A stretch of DNA of 64,000 nucleotides from Bombyx mori. Taxonomy: Eukaryota; Arthropoda; Insecta; Lepidoptera; Bombycidae. How positions within the stretch are numbered: the stretch's first letter is position 1; each line of letters begins with the position of its first letter. Below the pieces are notes generated by a model. It was not told the origin of the DNA and did not search any database. It saw only the letters and a list, made by a program, of their open reading frames with translations. The translations under genes and the position numbers were made by a program. The stretch lies in contig NC_085121.1 of NCBI RefSeq assembly GCF_030269925.1, positions 15,393,501 to 15,457,500 on the forward strand. Direction: 5' to 3'. Below, piece after piece: positions 1-15,500 of this stretch.

Positions 1-240
1 TACCTCGAAGCGTAAGCCCTTTGGATCGTGAAGCCATTTGCAAGAATCCTCAAGGTTGGGAACTATTAGTTCTTGACTGAGGGGATCACGATTACGAAAA
101 TTGCACCTACCTTCATCGGCATCCTTAATTTTAATATCTCACTGTAATCTCTCAGGACATCGACCGGCACGTGTATCTGTTGAACAAAAAATAAACGCGG
201 ACTTTATTCTACACTGTTTATTTCTTAACAACTTCACACT

Positions 241-486
241 ACTGGTGGTAGGGCCTCTTGTGAGTCCGTGCGGGTAGGTACCACCGCCCTGCCTATTTCT
301 GCCGTGAAGCAGTAATGCGTTTCGGTTTGAAGGGTGAAGCAACCGTTGTAACTATACTTGAGACCTTAGAACTTATATCTCAAGGTGGGTGGCGCATTTA
401 CGTTATAAATGTCTATGGGCTCCAGTAACCACTTAACACCAGGTGGGCTGTGAGCTCGTCCACCCATCAGAGCAATAAAAAAAAAA
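241..486 (+). repeat. Bm1-type SINE, body-only copy
   Basis: Matches the window's common SINE body from the ACTGGTGGTAGG motif to the CTAAGCAATAAA-type tail, with poly-A at the right end. It lies in the anoctamin intron just after exon 4, its tail about 25 nt beyond that splice donor. Confidence 0.85.
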
Positions 487-511
487 GTAAGCCGATTAAA
501 TAAAAACGAAC

Positions 512-3500
512 CTTAACAAAATTCAGTCCATAAAGTCCCTCCGGCTCCTCCCTTTCTAATTGCAAGCCATCGTGCTCCAGATTCTGCTCAAAGATCCTCC
601 TCTGCTCGTAGGCTTCGGGTGTGGTCGCGTCGTTCCTACCGCTCTCCCAGACCAGCACGTAGTCGATCGAACGAACGCCATCGTTGAACGTCAACGAGGG
701 GTTATTGTTGATACCGCCCATAACTATTCTGTGAGGAAAAGTAAACTATGAATTAATTTTTAATTTTTTTAATTTTTATTCAACACTTGCTGACCCGGCA
801 GACTTCGTAGCCTCAATCGATAAATAAAAGATCGACGGAGGACACATCAAAGGAAAAACAAAATTGTTATTTTTATTTAATTTCGAGCATTTTCATATTT
901 ATTCACCTTTTAAACCTTCTCTGGACTTCCAATTCAAGACCAAAATTAGCCAAATCGGTCCAGCCGTTCTCGAGTTTTAACGAGACTAACGAACAGCAAT
1001 TCATTTTTATATATAGAGATAAATGAAAGTACATACTTGTTGAGCGACGTCAAAAAGAACTACCGCCAATTCACAAAAACTAGCCTCCGTCCCGAGAAGA
1101 ACTGGCAAGAAACTCAGCAGCGGGCATGTTTTTTTTATTTTTTTAAATATTAAATTTTTTTTAAATATTCATTTTTACAATAAGTATTATAATGTAATAA
1201 TTATTGCAATATTGAAATGCCCGGAGCGAGCAACTCATTTCCACTATGTGCAATATTTAGTTAACATTGCTCGAAGGATTGATTCTTAGGGTAGGTAGGT
1301 GTTAGTTAGACATTATGTGCGGATGATGATACGTGGTAGGTAGGGGCATGTCATTATTAGGTTGTACTAGTATAATTTTTCGTAATTAGACCGTATCAAG
1401 TGAACTTACTAAGGAAATTAGACAGTAATCACTAATCATAAAACCATTATATTGAATCTTTCCTCTGTCATTTAAACTACAAACATGTCGAGGGGTGAAG
1501 GCTATTTTATTTAGGCGATATTTCCCGTAAAGTCGCTTACAGACTACGCTATAATATAATAGCATCACTACATAGTATAAAACAAAGTCGCTATATCTGT
1601 CTGTCCCTATGTATGCTTAAATCTTGAACACTACGCAACGGATTTTGATGCGTTTTTTTTTAATAGATAGAGTGATTGAAGAGGAAGGTTTATTGGCATA
1701 ATAACATCCATTAAATAGGGGAGAAATCAATAATAAATTACAGTTTCCGAAGCGAAGCGAGGGCGGGTCGCTAGTATAGTATATAGCTCATAGCACAACA
1801 TTATCGCACACCATATTATCTACATTGTTAGGGACACGTTCACACTGTACTGTACTATATAATAATATTATTGGCTAAGTATAGGCTGCTATACTATATT
1901 ATGGCACTGTAGTATAGCGTAGTCTGAAAGCAGCTTGATGCGTGTCATTTATCTTTGTAATTAAAGAAGCATTTTATTTGGTATTAGCATCAACAGTTCG
2001 ATGTTTTTAATTGAACTTCAATTAAGTTTACTCTATTCAAATAGCTGAAGACGCTTTTTTGTTATGATTTATTTAAAAAAAAAAAAAAACTTTAAATGGC
2101 TCTCCTGTATTGTTAAAAAAATGTGCCTTAAACCAAATTACCTTTCACCCCTCGATGTTATTTGTCAAGACCCTTGACAAAACGCACGCGCAAGATCGCA
2201 GATTTTTTTGATCACAAAAATCATTTACTACAATAATGTTTAGTTTTAACATATGCGTTTTGGTTCGAAGGGCGGGGCAGCCGTTGTAACTATACTGAGA
2301 CCTTAGAACTTATATCTCGAGGTGGGTGGCGCATTTACGTTGTAGATGTCTATGGGCTCCAGTAACCACTTAACACCAGGTGGGCTGTGAGCTCGTCCAC
2401 CCATCTAAGCAATAATATAAAAAAAAAAAAAATAACAAATCTATTTAGTTTAATAATGAATATTGACGTTCATAAAACGAACGGTATTTGTTAGAACTGA
2501 TATAAAATTTATCTCCGGAACAGTATAATTAATTATGTTGATTGCCTAAAAGTCCTTCGGAAACCAGATTACAAAAAAACTAATGACTTTGTATAAATAT
2601 ATTTTTACGTTCCACATTTAACAATCTGCAGTAATGGTTATACATAAGAGCCTATAGACATCTTGGTTCGTATAGCCATTGACCAAAATGTAAATTTTGT
2701 CATGTCATTTACTTGTGGTAGGACCTCTTGTGAGTCCGCACGGGTAGGTACCACCACCCTACCTATTTCTGCCGTGAAGCAGTAATGCGTTTCGGTTTGA
2801 AGGGTGGGGCAGCCGTTGTAACTATACCTGAGACCTTAGAACTTATATCTCAAGGTGGGTGGCGAATTTACGTTATAGATGTCTATGGGCTCCAGTAACC
2901 ACTTAACACCAGGTGGGCTGTGAGCTCGTTCACCCATCTAAGCAATAAAAAATAAAAATAAAAAAACACACTTAAAAAGTAATACGACTATTTTATGATG
3001 AATAGTTTCCAAATTCTCCTTGCAGAATCGATATGTTACGTCATTTGTCAGTATCATTTTACGTAGTCAGGGTCACTAACCACTAGTCCAAGGAAACGAT
3101 AAATGACATTGATATTAACAACACAAATAAACTACAATAACACTAAGGAGTGAATCACGGCAAATTAAATACATATAGTTAATTACACAATATTTGTACC
3201 AATTTACTAAACATTCATTGATATCTCAATGTAACGAATTTAAATCAGTAGTGAATGCTTAAATTTTATTGCTTAGATGGGTGGACGAGTTCACAGCCCA
3301 CCTGGTGTTAAGTGGTTACTGGAGCCCATGGACATCTACAACGTAAATGCGCCACCCACCTTGAGATATAAGTTCTTAGATCTCAGTATAGTTACAACGG
3401 CTGCCCCACCCTTCAAACCGAAACGCATTACTGCTTCACGGCAGAAATAGGCAGGGCGGTGGTACCTACCCGCACGGACTCACAAGAGGTCCTACCACCA

Positions 3501-6500
3501 GTAAAAGGTTATGAGTTTTGAGTTTAATGACTTCGACTTAATTCCTCAAGGTGAACGACAGTCGGTATTATCCAGTTAACATGTTTCGTATGAGTTCACA
3601 ATTACACACGTTTAGAAGTACGTTAGCAAATTATTAAATCTTGTTATTAACAAACGGAAATGATCACGTTCAATACTATCACCGGTTTACCGGACTGGAC
3701 ACCAGAAATTTGGAACGCCTTGTGGTGACCGGTAAAATAGGGGGGAAAAAGCCTAGGGGTAGAGGTCCCAAACGATGGTCGGACCAAATAGTGGAGGAAC
3801 TGGGGATACCTGTCAGCGACGCACTCCACCAAGCTACAAAACGGGATCGATGGAGACAGCTGGTTGATGGAATCGAACGGAGTCACGATCCTCAGCAGTG
3901 AGGGACCGACCGAAGAGAGAGAGAGACCGGACTTGAATAACTAATCAAAGGTAAAGGTACGTTTTCACTTAGGACCACCAGTATTTATTTATTGGCTAGC
4001 GTTACAAAAATAAATACACCCTTAAATTTTAAATTTGTTTTCTAGTGTCGACTTTCGTGGCATCTTTTTTAACCGACTTCAAAAAAGGACTCTCTCTCAA
4101 TCGACTGTATTTTTTTTTTTTTGTTTGTTACCTCAGAACTTTTTTAACTGTCTAGTACCTCGGACTGTACAATACGACTGAGTTCAAATTGCAATTTAAA
4201 TGACAGCACCACTTCATTGAATTTCGAGAATTGGGTGTACCGTTTCTTAACGTTGGCAGTACTCATAAAACAGAAGAAAATTCTGAGTCGGAATTGTTAA
4301 AGTTATGAATCTTTATGACCCTTGTATCTTCATGCGCAAAGCCGTTAACTCCACACCCCACAAAGCATACAATTATGCACAAAACACCAACATAGATACA
4401 GGAAAAAAACAAAACAAGAAACTTAGTATATACATACATACCTTTGTTATTTTTATAAGAAATGTTTACACAATAAACTAATTATAATTTAAGTTATTAG
4501 TTCGCTTAATAATAAGGAAACTATAAAGCAGTTCAAAGTTTTCCTCGTTTGTATTAATTCTCAAAATAGTAGACAGAAAACACGTCTTTAATACAAACCA
4601 GTCCAACCTTTGCTTGTCGCACTTGTGAAATACGTGAACACGTGTGCCTTTGCTGTGGGTAAAAACCCCGGGGGATCTTTTAAGCTACTTGCGTAGATAC
4701 TAATGTCGTCACGATATAGCTAGCTCCATCGGAGCCTTGACGAAATGGTGTAAAAATGACAGGTGCTTAATGAATTGAGTTAATGATATAATTGCGAAAC
4801 GTGTCTGTCTGGTGTTACTCACGAGCAATGGTTGGCGACGGGTTTGCCATTGGGTTTCGTTAGTTGGGGCTGACCGCAACCGACTTCTTCGGCAGCGCGG
4901 GTAGAAGCTTCGCTACCGTTGTCCCTGCAAACGTTGTATAATTCGGGACAATGGAAACTATTTTTGTTTTTATATCACACTTTGCTACGACACGTTTGCT
5001 TCGAGTTTCCAGTTCCCAACCCTACGCCTTCAATAGTTTTCATATCACTTGATAAGATCAACTAAGGCACCTTCAATAATTACTACTGCAGCCGAATGAC
5101 TTCCGGTCATACATATTTATGTGCTTATTTCTAAAATAACAATTTTTTTCATTGTTAACGTTACGAAAAACTGTTGACTTTGATTTGAATGACTTGAGAA
5201 TGAAAACTTGAAGCATACTAGTACCAAGCCAAATCCACAATAAGTTACGGGCGCGTATTAGCCGGATGACAGAGGCCGAACCGTTTATTAAATACATATA
5301 ATAATTTCGCACGCATGCTTTTGTCACCGGTTGTTACACTCCTTTGGATGATTAATTCATGAAGAAGACACGAAATAACGACACTTCATACACAAGAAAA
5401 AATGTACATCTGGGAGTCGATGCGTAACATATAAATTTTATGTAGGAACTAGAAAGTGATAAATTATGTAGGTAGGAGAATCTTTAGTAGTTTCTGCCGA
5501 TTTTGCAACTCGAAGACATGATTAAAACTACTTTTGAGATTTAATCTCGGTTTAATCTTAATACTACTTCTACTACTATTACTGATATGGTTTATTTTTG
5601 TTATTTTAGGTTTATCGAGAAAGAGTTCACTTTAGTCTCGGATATCGTTTCTAATTTTATATTTGTCTAAAAATAATGACTCAAGCGAAAACTCTGTCAA
5701 AATAGCATTTCTATGATGATCAAGTTGATGAATGATGAAGTTAGTCGTCATTTCATTGATGTAATTAATTTTCTAATTAAATTATTAATTTAAATAAGCT
5801 CTATCGAGACAATATTTTAACAATCACAGAAACCCTAAAATCTGCGAAACCCAAAGGAATATAACATCTAAATAACGCACGATTGAACGCATTCTTAACT
5901 CACAACACTTTCAATTCATATTCATGAATTATTATTTTTCAGACTTACAAATCCATTTTTATGAAATTTTTATTTTCAGTTGAGAAATCGAGAGGATGCA
6001 ATTGTACCGTCGATGGTGTTATCTCGTTGCCAATGTACGGAAGCAAGATCTGTGGGTAAAGACTGTCTGGAAAATGTCAGGTTTTATGTACACAATTTGT
6101 CACGACAACAAAAAGTTAACATATCGAAATACATCAGTGTGTTTAATTCGAGTTTTTTAACGTTCTCGATAGCGTAAAAGTTTTTTTTACACTCCAATTT
6201 GTATAAGTTGGAACGTTTGCCTACGTTTGCCGCTAGGGGCGCTGTTCCAACTGCATACAGATTTGAGTTAACTTTTACGCTATCGAGAACGTTAAAAAGC
6301 TCGCACTGAGCACACTGGGCTTGTGAGCGCGAGTACGTTTACGTAGAATAAGTTTTCCTCATACAAAGCAAGGCTTTATCAACAAACGGATGCTTTAACA
6401 CGGTCACAATTTCAATGTTCTCTCAGCTGTTTAATTTCAATATGTTGTTTGGAGTTTGCGCGAAATCTTAATATCATTGATGGCAAAAAGTGGATAGCTC

Positions 6501-9500
6501 TTTCGGCTACATTTTTAATGATGTTAGTTTATAGTACTTTTTTCTTCCACAAACAAAATTGGATATTAACAGGGTTTCAAATTTAATTAAAGATGGCGAC
6601 TTCGATTGAATTTATACAGACTTCAAGCAAACAAAACTCGTGGAGTCTTCAGATCGACTATGATAATGAAATAGGAAATACTCTTAATCGACTTTCTTAC
6701 TAGAAAAACTAAGGAGTCATTACGCGCATTTACAATTGAAGTGACTTAATCCAAAATTCTTGTTTTATGGCAGACGGCCAAAAATGCGTTTGATTTAAAA
6801 GAGACGACAATAGTACTTTGTCCTTTTCTAGACTAAAAGAGACTTTTTAATTTTATGAACTGATCATTGTTATCCTGCCCTTCTCCCAGTCACCTGGGGT
6901 CGGCGAAACATGTTTTCTCCTTCCATACTCTTCTATTATATACCATTTCTTCGCTCACTCCCCTCTTACTCATATCGTCTTTCACGCAATCCATACATTT
7001 CTTCTTAGGTCTACCTCTTTCTCTATATCCTTCCACATTCATAGTCAACATTCTCTTACCAACCTCATTTTAATTTCGTCACATCACATGCCCATACCAT
7101 CCCAAACGCGCACTTCTCAGCTTCTCTGTCACAGGTGCCACTTTCAAACATCCTCTAACATATTCATTCCGTATTCTATCCATTCTCGTTACTCCACACA
7201 TCCATCGCAACATTCGCATCTCTGCTGCATGCAATCGCAATTTTATAAACTGATAAAAGACATATTTTTAAGTCGTTCAAAGTATAAAACTTACTGTCTT
7301 AAAATCTTTAGTTACCTACGCCACTTCAATTCTAATGGTGCGATTTGTTTAGTACCGACGACTTTAAAACATCATTTGTTTTGTCACAAAATTCACGCGT
7401 GAACATCGTATCTTCCGTCTACATCGGCAGCGCTTCAAAGAAACTATTGTTAATAAAACCATTTATGAGATCATACAAGCACACAATTGTTTTATAATTA
7501 ACGCTTATTCTTGTGTACAAAATACGTCACCGTTCTTTGGATTTACAACTAAACCGAAATAAAGTAATAATTAAACAACATTCTGAGATCAAAATGGCCG
7601 GAATTAAATCAGTACTACAATAGTTAAGTAACAACGTGCCAATCACTACTAAATTTATTTAAATCATTTTAACAGTTGGACCACTACTTAATAAAAAGCT
7701 ACTGCCGTAGTTCATACAGTGTCACGTTGGAACTGTTTCGCTAAATAATAGTTTAGTATGACGGTGTTAATGATCGTTAAGATTTACGATTTCAGATAAT
7801 AAAATTGAATCTTCACGCAATTGGTATCGTAAAGTATGCGGAGCCTTTGGACCAAATAGCGTATTTATTAACCTTTAATGTTACTTTTTAATTCTGATGT
7901 AGGTTGATGAGGACCTATGTTAAGCGTTTGGGGTTATTGGAGCCATGATGTGTTGAAGTTCCAATTACATTGAAACAGCGCTTATCCTATCTATAAACAT
8001 AAGTATAGTGGTATATCGAGGGGTGAAAGGCCATTTGGTATAAGCGACATTCCGCTTAATACGCGACATTTATCTTTGTAATTAAAGGTGCCTTTTTATT
8101 AGATATTAGCATCAATAGTTCGATGTTTTTAATTTAACTTCAATTAAGTTTACTCCATTGAAATAGCTAAAGAAGTTTTGTATTGTAATATTTTTTTCAA
8201 ATTTTAAAATCTAAATTGCTCTCCTGTAAAGTTGCAAAAATGTCGCTCAAGCCACATAGGCTTTCCCCCCTCCATATATAATATAATATAAGGTTTTAGG
8301 TAGATTATTAAAAAAAAATCACAAAAATCCCGTTGGATAAATCTATTAATCCTGTAATGTCTGTTATAAAAGTCAAATTCTGCCTTATGACAAAAGACAA
8401 GACAAATGTAACAGATCATATTTTTGAGCTCGGTGCTAAGTTGAATATAAAATCGCAAAATGATTCACGAACACGGTCATGACTCAAGACAATTCGCCAG
8501 ACTAAGTTCGATGACATACAAACACATGATACAGGCAACACAAACACATGCAAAGTATAAAGATCGTGCAAGCATAACCATTTTGAGCTTCCGTAAGGAT
8601 GTGTAGCAGTTCAGTTGTGAGTCTAAGCTCACAAATCGAATACAATCAAATTGACAAGTTTTTATATGGATTTCGTTTTTAATTAACAATTTTTTTTTAT
8701 TGCTTATATGGGTGGACGAGCTCACAGCCCACCTGATGTTAAGTGGTCACTGGAGCCCATAGACATCTACAACGTAAATGCGCCACCCACCTTGAGATAT
8801 GAGTTCTAAGGTCTTAAGTATAGTTACAACGGCTGCCCCACCCTTCAAACCGAAACGCATTACTGCTTCACGGCAGAAATAGGCAGGGCGGTGGTACCTA
8901 CCCGTGCGGACTCACAAGAGGTCCTACCACCAGTGTTTATTGGTAAGTTGGACTCCAGCATCGATGTCGCTATCCACTGAGCGGAGGACAGGAAGTAATG
9001 GAGGAAAATAGTCCTAACCAAAGTGCTCCGTAAACTTCGATCAATAATACTACTAGATTCGCGATTAGCGCTTCAAAAACGGCCCGAAAAATAAGACCAC
9101 AAATAAATTTGTGGTCTTATTTCAATTTTTTCTTATTTCAATTAGTATGGTCCAATCATAGCCAACACTAAGACGTCAAAACGCTGCACTGCGCGTTCAA
9201 AAACTGAGTAAAAAACCACCGTAACACCAAGGTTTTGGAAGGAATATCTTTTTTTGGTAAATTTATATTATTAAGTGTTTTTCATAAAATAATAAACACA
9301 ATTATATTGTAAATAAAACACAATTTACGAATATTGTAATTGTTTGGCCAATGTTTGCCTCAAGGCACCAACTATTGTAACAAACATCACCTATTCTTGA
9401 ACAGGGAATGCATAGAGTAGTTTTGTTATTTTATAATGTTATTTTTGTTTGTAGATTTCCTAGTTGCCCCTTGTCGCTGTGCACAATGGATATATATTGT

Positions 9501-12500
9501 CGCGAAAGAAAGAGGAGAAGAAATATAGAACCCTTATAAAAATTCTAGAATTGTTCAATGGTGGTGGCAAATCAATGCAAAAAAGTATTAAAAAAACTTT
9601 ATATGTATGTGTAAATATTTTAAGCGTATATGCTGAAAAGGATTTGTTTTCCTGGGGAAACGAACACAGCCATAAAATAAGCCTAAATTAAACTGATTAT
9701 AGAAAAATTCATTGATATAAGATTACATTATATTTGTAAAAAAGAAACCGCTCATATAAAAATGACTTCTAAAAGACAGCTTTATAACAAACTGAATCTG
9801 TAAAGGTAATTAAACCTACATTATTGTTTTAATTACTTCTGTATAAAGAATACGTGGAAAACATGTTTCGTGTTTCCTTTCATATTTTTTTTACTTTATT
9901 CAATTTTATTTTTTATCACCTATTTGTTGTAATAGCGGCAATGTAAAATATTATCTACTACTTTTTTGAATCGGTCAAAAATAGTTGCGACCATACAAAA
10001 CAAACCTAAACCAAATATGTATATTCTGCAACTCTATGTCTTTCAATACTTACTGTGTTCTGAGCATTGAAATGTAATACCAAGAACTACATCTAGTTCC
10101 ACAATACAATAAGCACGAAATTTTAAACAAATATTTTTAACCTTATAAATTAGGTTTTATGTATCATTTTAGAATAAATATTTTTGTACTGATGACTTTT
10201 TATGTTCAAGTGACATTTTAAATTTATTCCTTAATATTCTTTTTCTGACGAAAGGACCTAAATACATATATTTTGCAATGGTAATTAAACTTTATGCTTA
10301 AGTATTAAGGTTTATAATAAACTGAAGTCGTTAACATTATTAAACTTTTTTCTAAGAAATGAAGATGTTTTCGTGTCTGCAAACGTGGCCACTGGAGCGT
10401 CTTATTTTTGTTCCTGATCCTTAATCTAGTACTATTATTGATCGAAGTCCGTAAAGGTCATAATTCTCAGCACACAGGAACACGACGCACGGAGGGAGGA
10501 TTGGTAAGTTGATGTTGTTCGGAACGGATTATGAGAATTGTACGCTGACATCGCTTTTTTTCCTACCTATTCTACCTATTTAGTAACCTCGAGGGGTTAT
10601 AGATTCACAGAACGAGTAAGTGACCTCACTGGGCTCTAACCAGAGGACGTTGCTAACACTAGTCCTAGCAACAGCAGTGCTTTGCAGAATCTGCTACCGG
10701 ATTAGAAACGCGACCCACTGAAAAGATCCGGCGAGAAACTCAGTGGGCTGTGTCTGTGGGTTAATTTACTCGCCGAGCCCTTCGTCGCTAGCGACGGGTT
10801 CGACGAGGACGTGACCGGTGCTTGAGGGACCTAAAGGGATCTAGAGATGATCCGGGGATGATGACAAGACATGTTTCGGACGACTTCTTTGCGTGGCCCC
10901 GTCGTCTGGATCGAATAGAATTTTTCATATAGAGTAGAAATACCAAAAGAATAAAATCTATGTATAATAAAGTATTAATTATTTTGCTATTATTACACAA
11001 TGTAAAAATTTAATTAATTACATTCGAATTCCCGACCCCTGAGGGACCACGCTTGATAGATATAAATTACTCAATGTTGTCATTAAAAATTAATTAGGAC
11101 GAATAAAATTCATTTACAAATTACATATTAGTCAAATTATCAACCCCGTGGGTCGGTTGCCTACACTTGCGGGGCGTCAACTCAATACTCATCTATGTGT
11201 AATTTAATAAATTATAGTTTTTTTTTTTTTTGAAACGAAGTTCCTTATGAGACGTTGCGGAGGGGTACCATAACCGGGAAAAAACGTCCGTAACATAAGA
11301 TTTTTATTAGTAATGCACACAGTGTACGACTTAACTTTGTAATAACGTACAAAAAATAACATATTTTTTTAACATTCATTGACCACGATCTCAGAGCGTT
11401 CGTTTGCGCAATACACTAACTCTTATGCAAACAACCGTGAATAAAGTGTACCACAATAAGTTCGCACGTTACCGAGTGACCGTGGGTTGTTGCGAAACCT
11501 CCAGTTTTATTTTCTTTATACCTCGAATAGAACTTAAAATTAATATTTTTATAATAAGGAACTTCGTTCCTATCCGGTGTACCACGACACCACACATCTT
11601 TTTTTTATTTAATTCTAGTTTCGATCGATGCTGCGGGGTAGTCAATACGACCCTCAGTAATGAGGAGAATTACGCAATGCGGAAGAGGAGGGTTTATTTT
11701 TTAATATTCTTATTTTCCAAAGGACTCAAATGCGTTTTATAAATACAGTAACTTGTTCTAGATTATAATAAGCGTTAATATAATCTCGAGGGGTGAAAGG
11801 CAATTTCGTTTAAGCGACATTTTTTCAATTTTACACGAGAGCCACTTAAAGTTTAAAATTTGGAAAAAAAATATAATAACAAAAAAAAACTTCTTCAGTT
11901 ATTCGAATGGAGTAAACTTAATTGAAAAGCAGTTAAAAAAAAGGGTGCGTGTACTTATGTACGCGCGTAAGAAGTTACACTTTATTTTTATTAAATCTAT
12001 TTCTTTTTTTTATTTAAATTTTAATCAATTTGAAAAAAAATCGATTAAACAGCATCCTCAAACACGCATATTATACATCCCTTTTCTTGACATCGTATAA
12101 ATTCGGTAATTCTCGGTACGGTTCGGAAAGTTCACCTGCGGCTATATTCAGACTCGCCAAGTCGGTCGTATTGTAATGAGCGATTTAGTGGGCAACTTCA
12201 TTCTGTTAATTTTGTGTCACGGTGCGCGCGCATCGTAAAATTTCACTCTCATCAATATTTCATAACGCGACTAAAGAAGTATAACCTCAATAATATCAAA
12301 CTGCTGATGCAATTTGGTAACTGTATTATTACAAAGATAAATGTCGCGTATTAAGCGAAATGTCGCTTAAACCAAATAGCTTTTCAACCCGTGATATGAT
12401 GAGATGAGACAAGAAAATAACCTACCTCAATTTTTAATCCTTTTTACCGAATTTCTGTAACACAGCGCAACTAATCTCGTGCCCAATTTACTGGTGGTAG

Positions 12501-15500
12501 GACCTCTTGTGAGTCCGCACGTGTAGGTACCACCACCCTGCCTATTTCTGCCGTGAAGCAGTAATGCGTTTCTGTTTCAAAGGTGGGGCAGCCGTTGTAG
12601 CTATACTGAGACCTTAGAACTTATATCTTAAGGTGGGTGGCGCATTACGTTGTAGATATCTATGGGCTTCGGTAGCCACTTAGCAACAGGTGCCACAGGC
12701 AATAAAAAAAATAAAAAATCTACGTACTTATAACCAGAGGACACACCACAGTGCTGAGCCAAAAGCGTCTTACATTTTATATTCAGTGCGTAAAAATAGT
12801 GATAATGAAGAAGGTAATTTTAAATTCTACAGCAGTGTAAATACGAATGTGACCTAAATAATTTTATCATTATTTATACAAACTCATAAAGGTCCGTTAA
12901 TATTGATTGTTTACTAAAGTTTTACTTAATAAGGATTTAGTGTTCCAAAATAAGGGCGGTTAGTATAATTATATTTTTTGTATTGCGATTCGTGTGTGTA
13001 TCTTTTATTTGTTATTTATATGTATTTGGTCGTTATCGAATCACAATGTTGAATTTAAAATAAGTTAATAACATCATTATTATACATATTAAAAATTTCG
13101 ACCATAAACAAAAAACGAATAATGGAACTTTTTGCAGTACGATATCAAAAAGAAACCTAATTTAGATAACCCTCAGACACAGCCCACTGAGTTTCTCGCC
13201 GGCTCTTCTCAGTGGGTCGCGTTTCGGATCCGGTGGTAGATTCAACGTTAGCAACGTTAGCAACGTCGTCAGGTTTGAGCCTCGCGAGCTCTTTTTTTTT
13301 TTTTTCCTACCTAAGCTGGTAGCCTGGAGCGGCTATTCCAGCGTAACCGTAACTAGTAGGTGAGCTCACGGGGCTCAAACCTGACGACGATGCTAACACG
13401 AACCCTAGCAAGAGTCGTGCTTCGCAGAATCTACCACCGGATCGGAATCGCGACCCACTGAGAAGATCCGGCGAGAAACTCAGTGGGCCTCGCGAGCTCA
13501 CCTACTAGTTAAGGTTACGCTGAAATAGCCTCTCAAGGCTCTCAGCTTAGGTAGGAAAAAAAAATAACCTTTTAAATAACAAACAAAATTAAATTAGTCA
13601 TGATTCATTCCGTAATTAAAAATTTTAATGGGCACGTAACAGTTATAACTTGTATAATGATATATAGGTTTAAACATACTTTGATGGTGCATTGATAAAC
13701 CAGTGCATGACAACACAAAACATTAAAACTCACCGGTCGGTATTCATGTCTTGGGAGAGGTTGTCTTGGTAGTTGCTTAGCACTGACATCGCGTGGATGT
13801 CACCGATCTTCTCTTGAGCCGCCTTCTCCGTCTGTTGCCAACGACACGGCTTTCTTAATCACATTTCATTTTGTGACTGCAATAACTTAGGGTTTCTATT
13901 AAAATTTAATTTAATCTTGCCGAAGTATGTAAATATTTGATACGAACAAATTTTATTTGCAAAACTAAACTCGGTTATGATTCAAAAACGTATTTGAAAA
14001 AAAAATAGAGCTAGTAATTGTTAAAATGCTAACGTAGCGAGAGTGCGACCAAAATAAATGACTAATTTCGAACACTTCAAGAAAAGTGTTGACATCGGTA
14101 ATAGGGGCGAACGGCACACGAGATAAGAGAAGCAATTCTCATTTAGGATACATTTCTGTAGCATACATTTCGTTTTCCTCGTGCCGAATTGTTCTTCGGC
14201 CTCCTCAATGCCACATCGTACATCAAATAACAGATAACTTCCACTAAATATCTATACATTGCCAAGAGAAAATTGCATTTAACCGAGCGGTGTACGTAAC
14301 CACCGACCTTGGCTCAGCACAAGACTGAATCATTTTGTTTGATTTAACAAGATACCTGCGATCGCGCTCACCTACTGTCATCACATCTTAAATTATATAA
14401 TTAATTTTTCAAGCACATCACATTAAGTCTAGGAACATTGAACTATGAACGTATTCACTATTTGACTACGTAGTGTTCAATGCTAAATATGTGCAAATTA
14501 AAGTAAATAACACACGCCCGGCGTTCGCTAATGACGGCGACACAACGGGGAATGGTATTTAGAATTATTTTTATCATTATTCGTGGGTTCAAAATGACAA
14601 CGACAAGTGTTCACACACGTGTTTTAATGTTTTTATTCACCTACCTACCAAAGTTATTTTAATTAATTTTGTCTAGTGTCAACGTTGAATCATATATTTG
14701 GCGCATTGAACTGGTAAATAGCAATTGATGCACGGTTTGCGCTAACAAGGTTATTTCCTCATCCCCCTATACCTCAGTGGTGGGTGAGGAAAACGTGTAT
14801 TTCCGTTGTAGTTAATTTTAGTTTTACTACCGCCTGTCTGATATCAATACTATTTAGGAATGCTTTGGATTTTCAAGGCGGGTTAAGTGCACCAATAATG
14901 TGAAACTGAAGATAATATTGCGGATGTGTGATAAGAGGAAATTATAATGACGCTAATTGCTAGAGGAGGCCGATGCTTAGTTTTATGGTAATGTACACAT
15001 ATTTAATTACATATTTAATTTATTATCATAGAAACAATTTGATTGGTTCAAACTCATAATATATTATGCTTTACTACAAATCACAAGCACCGACAAACAA
15101 TTCACTTATATACGTAGGTACATATAGCGTAAAGGCGAACTTGGCCTACGCTTGCAGCTAGGGGCGATGTTCCAACTGGATACAAATTAGAGTTAACTCT
15201 TACGCTATCGAGAACGTTTAAAAACTCGCACTAAGCACACTGGTATTTACGTTAAATGTTGTTTCCCTTAGTGCACACCGAGCATACACCATAATTACCT
15301 AATTCAATTATCTTAATTAACTGAATACCTCGGAGAATTAACAAAGATACTTTTCGAATTTAATACGTTTGTAAATTCATCCACAATATGTATGCCTTAA
15401 TAATCATTTGATTTGAAATTAGTATTCCCATTATGTTAAAAAAATACAGGTGACGTTACTGCACAATGTCATAAGAAAATGTAATCTACTGCTATGACTA

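Noticed and set aside
13736..13831. Anoctamin exon 2 as unrelated open frame
   Set aside because: Phase and splice sites join exons 1 and 3 exactly, so it was accepted as an exon rather than treated as chance.
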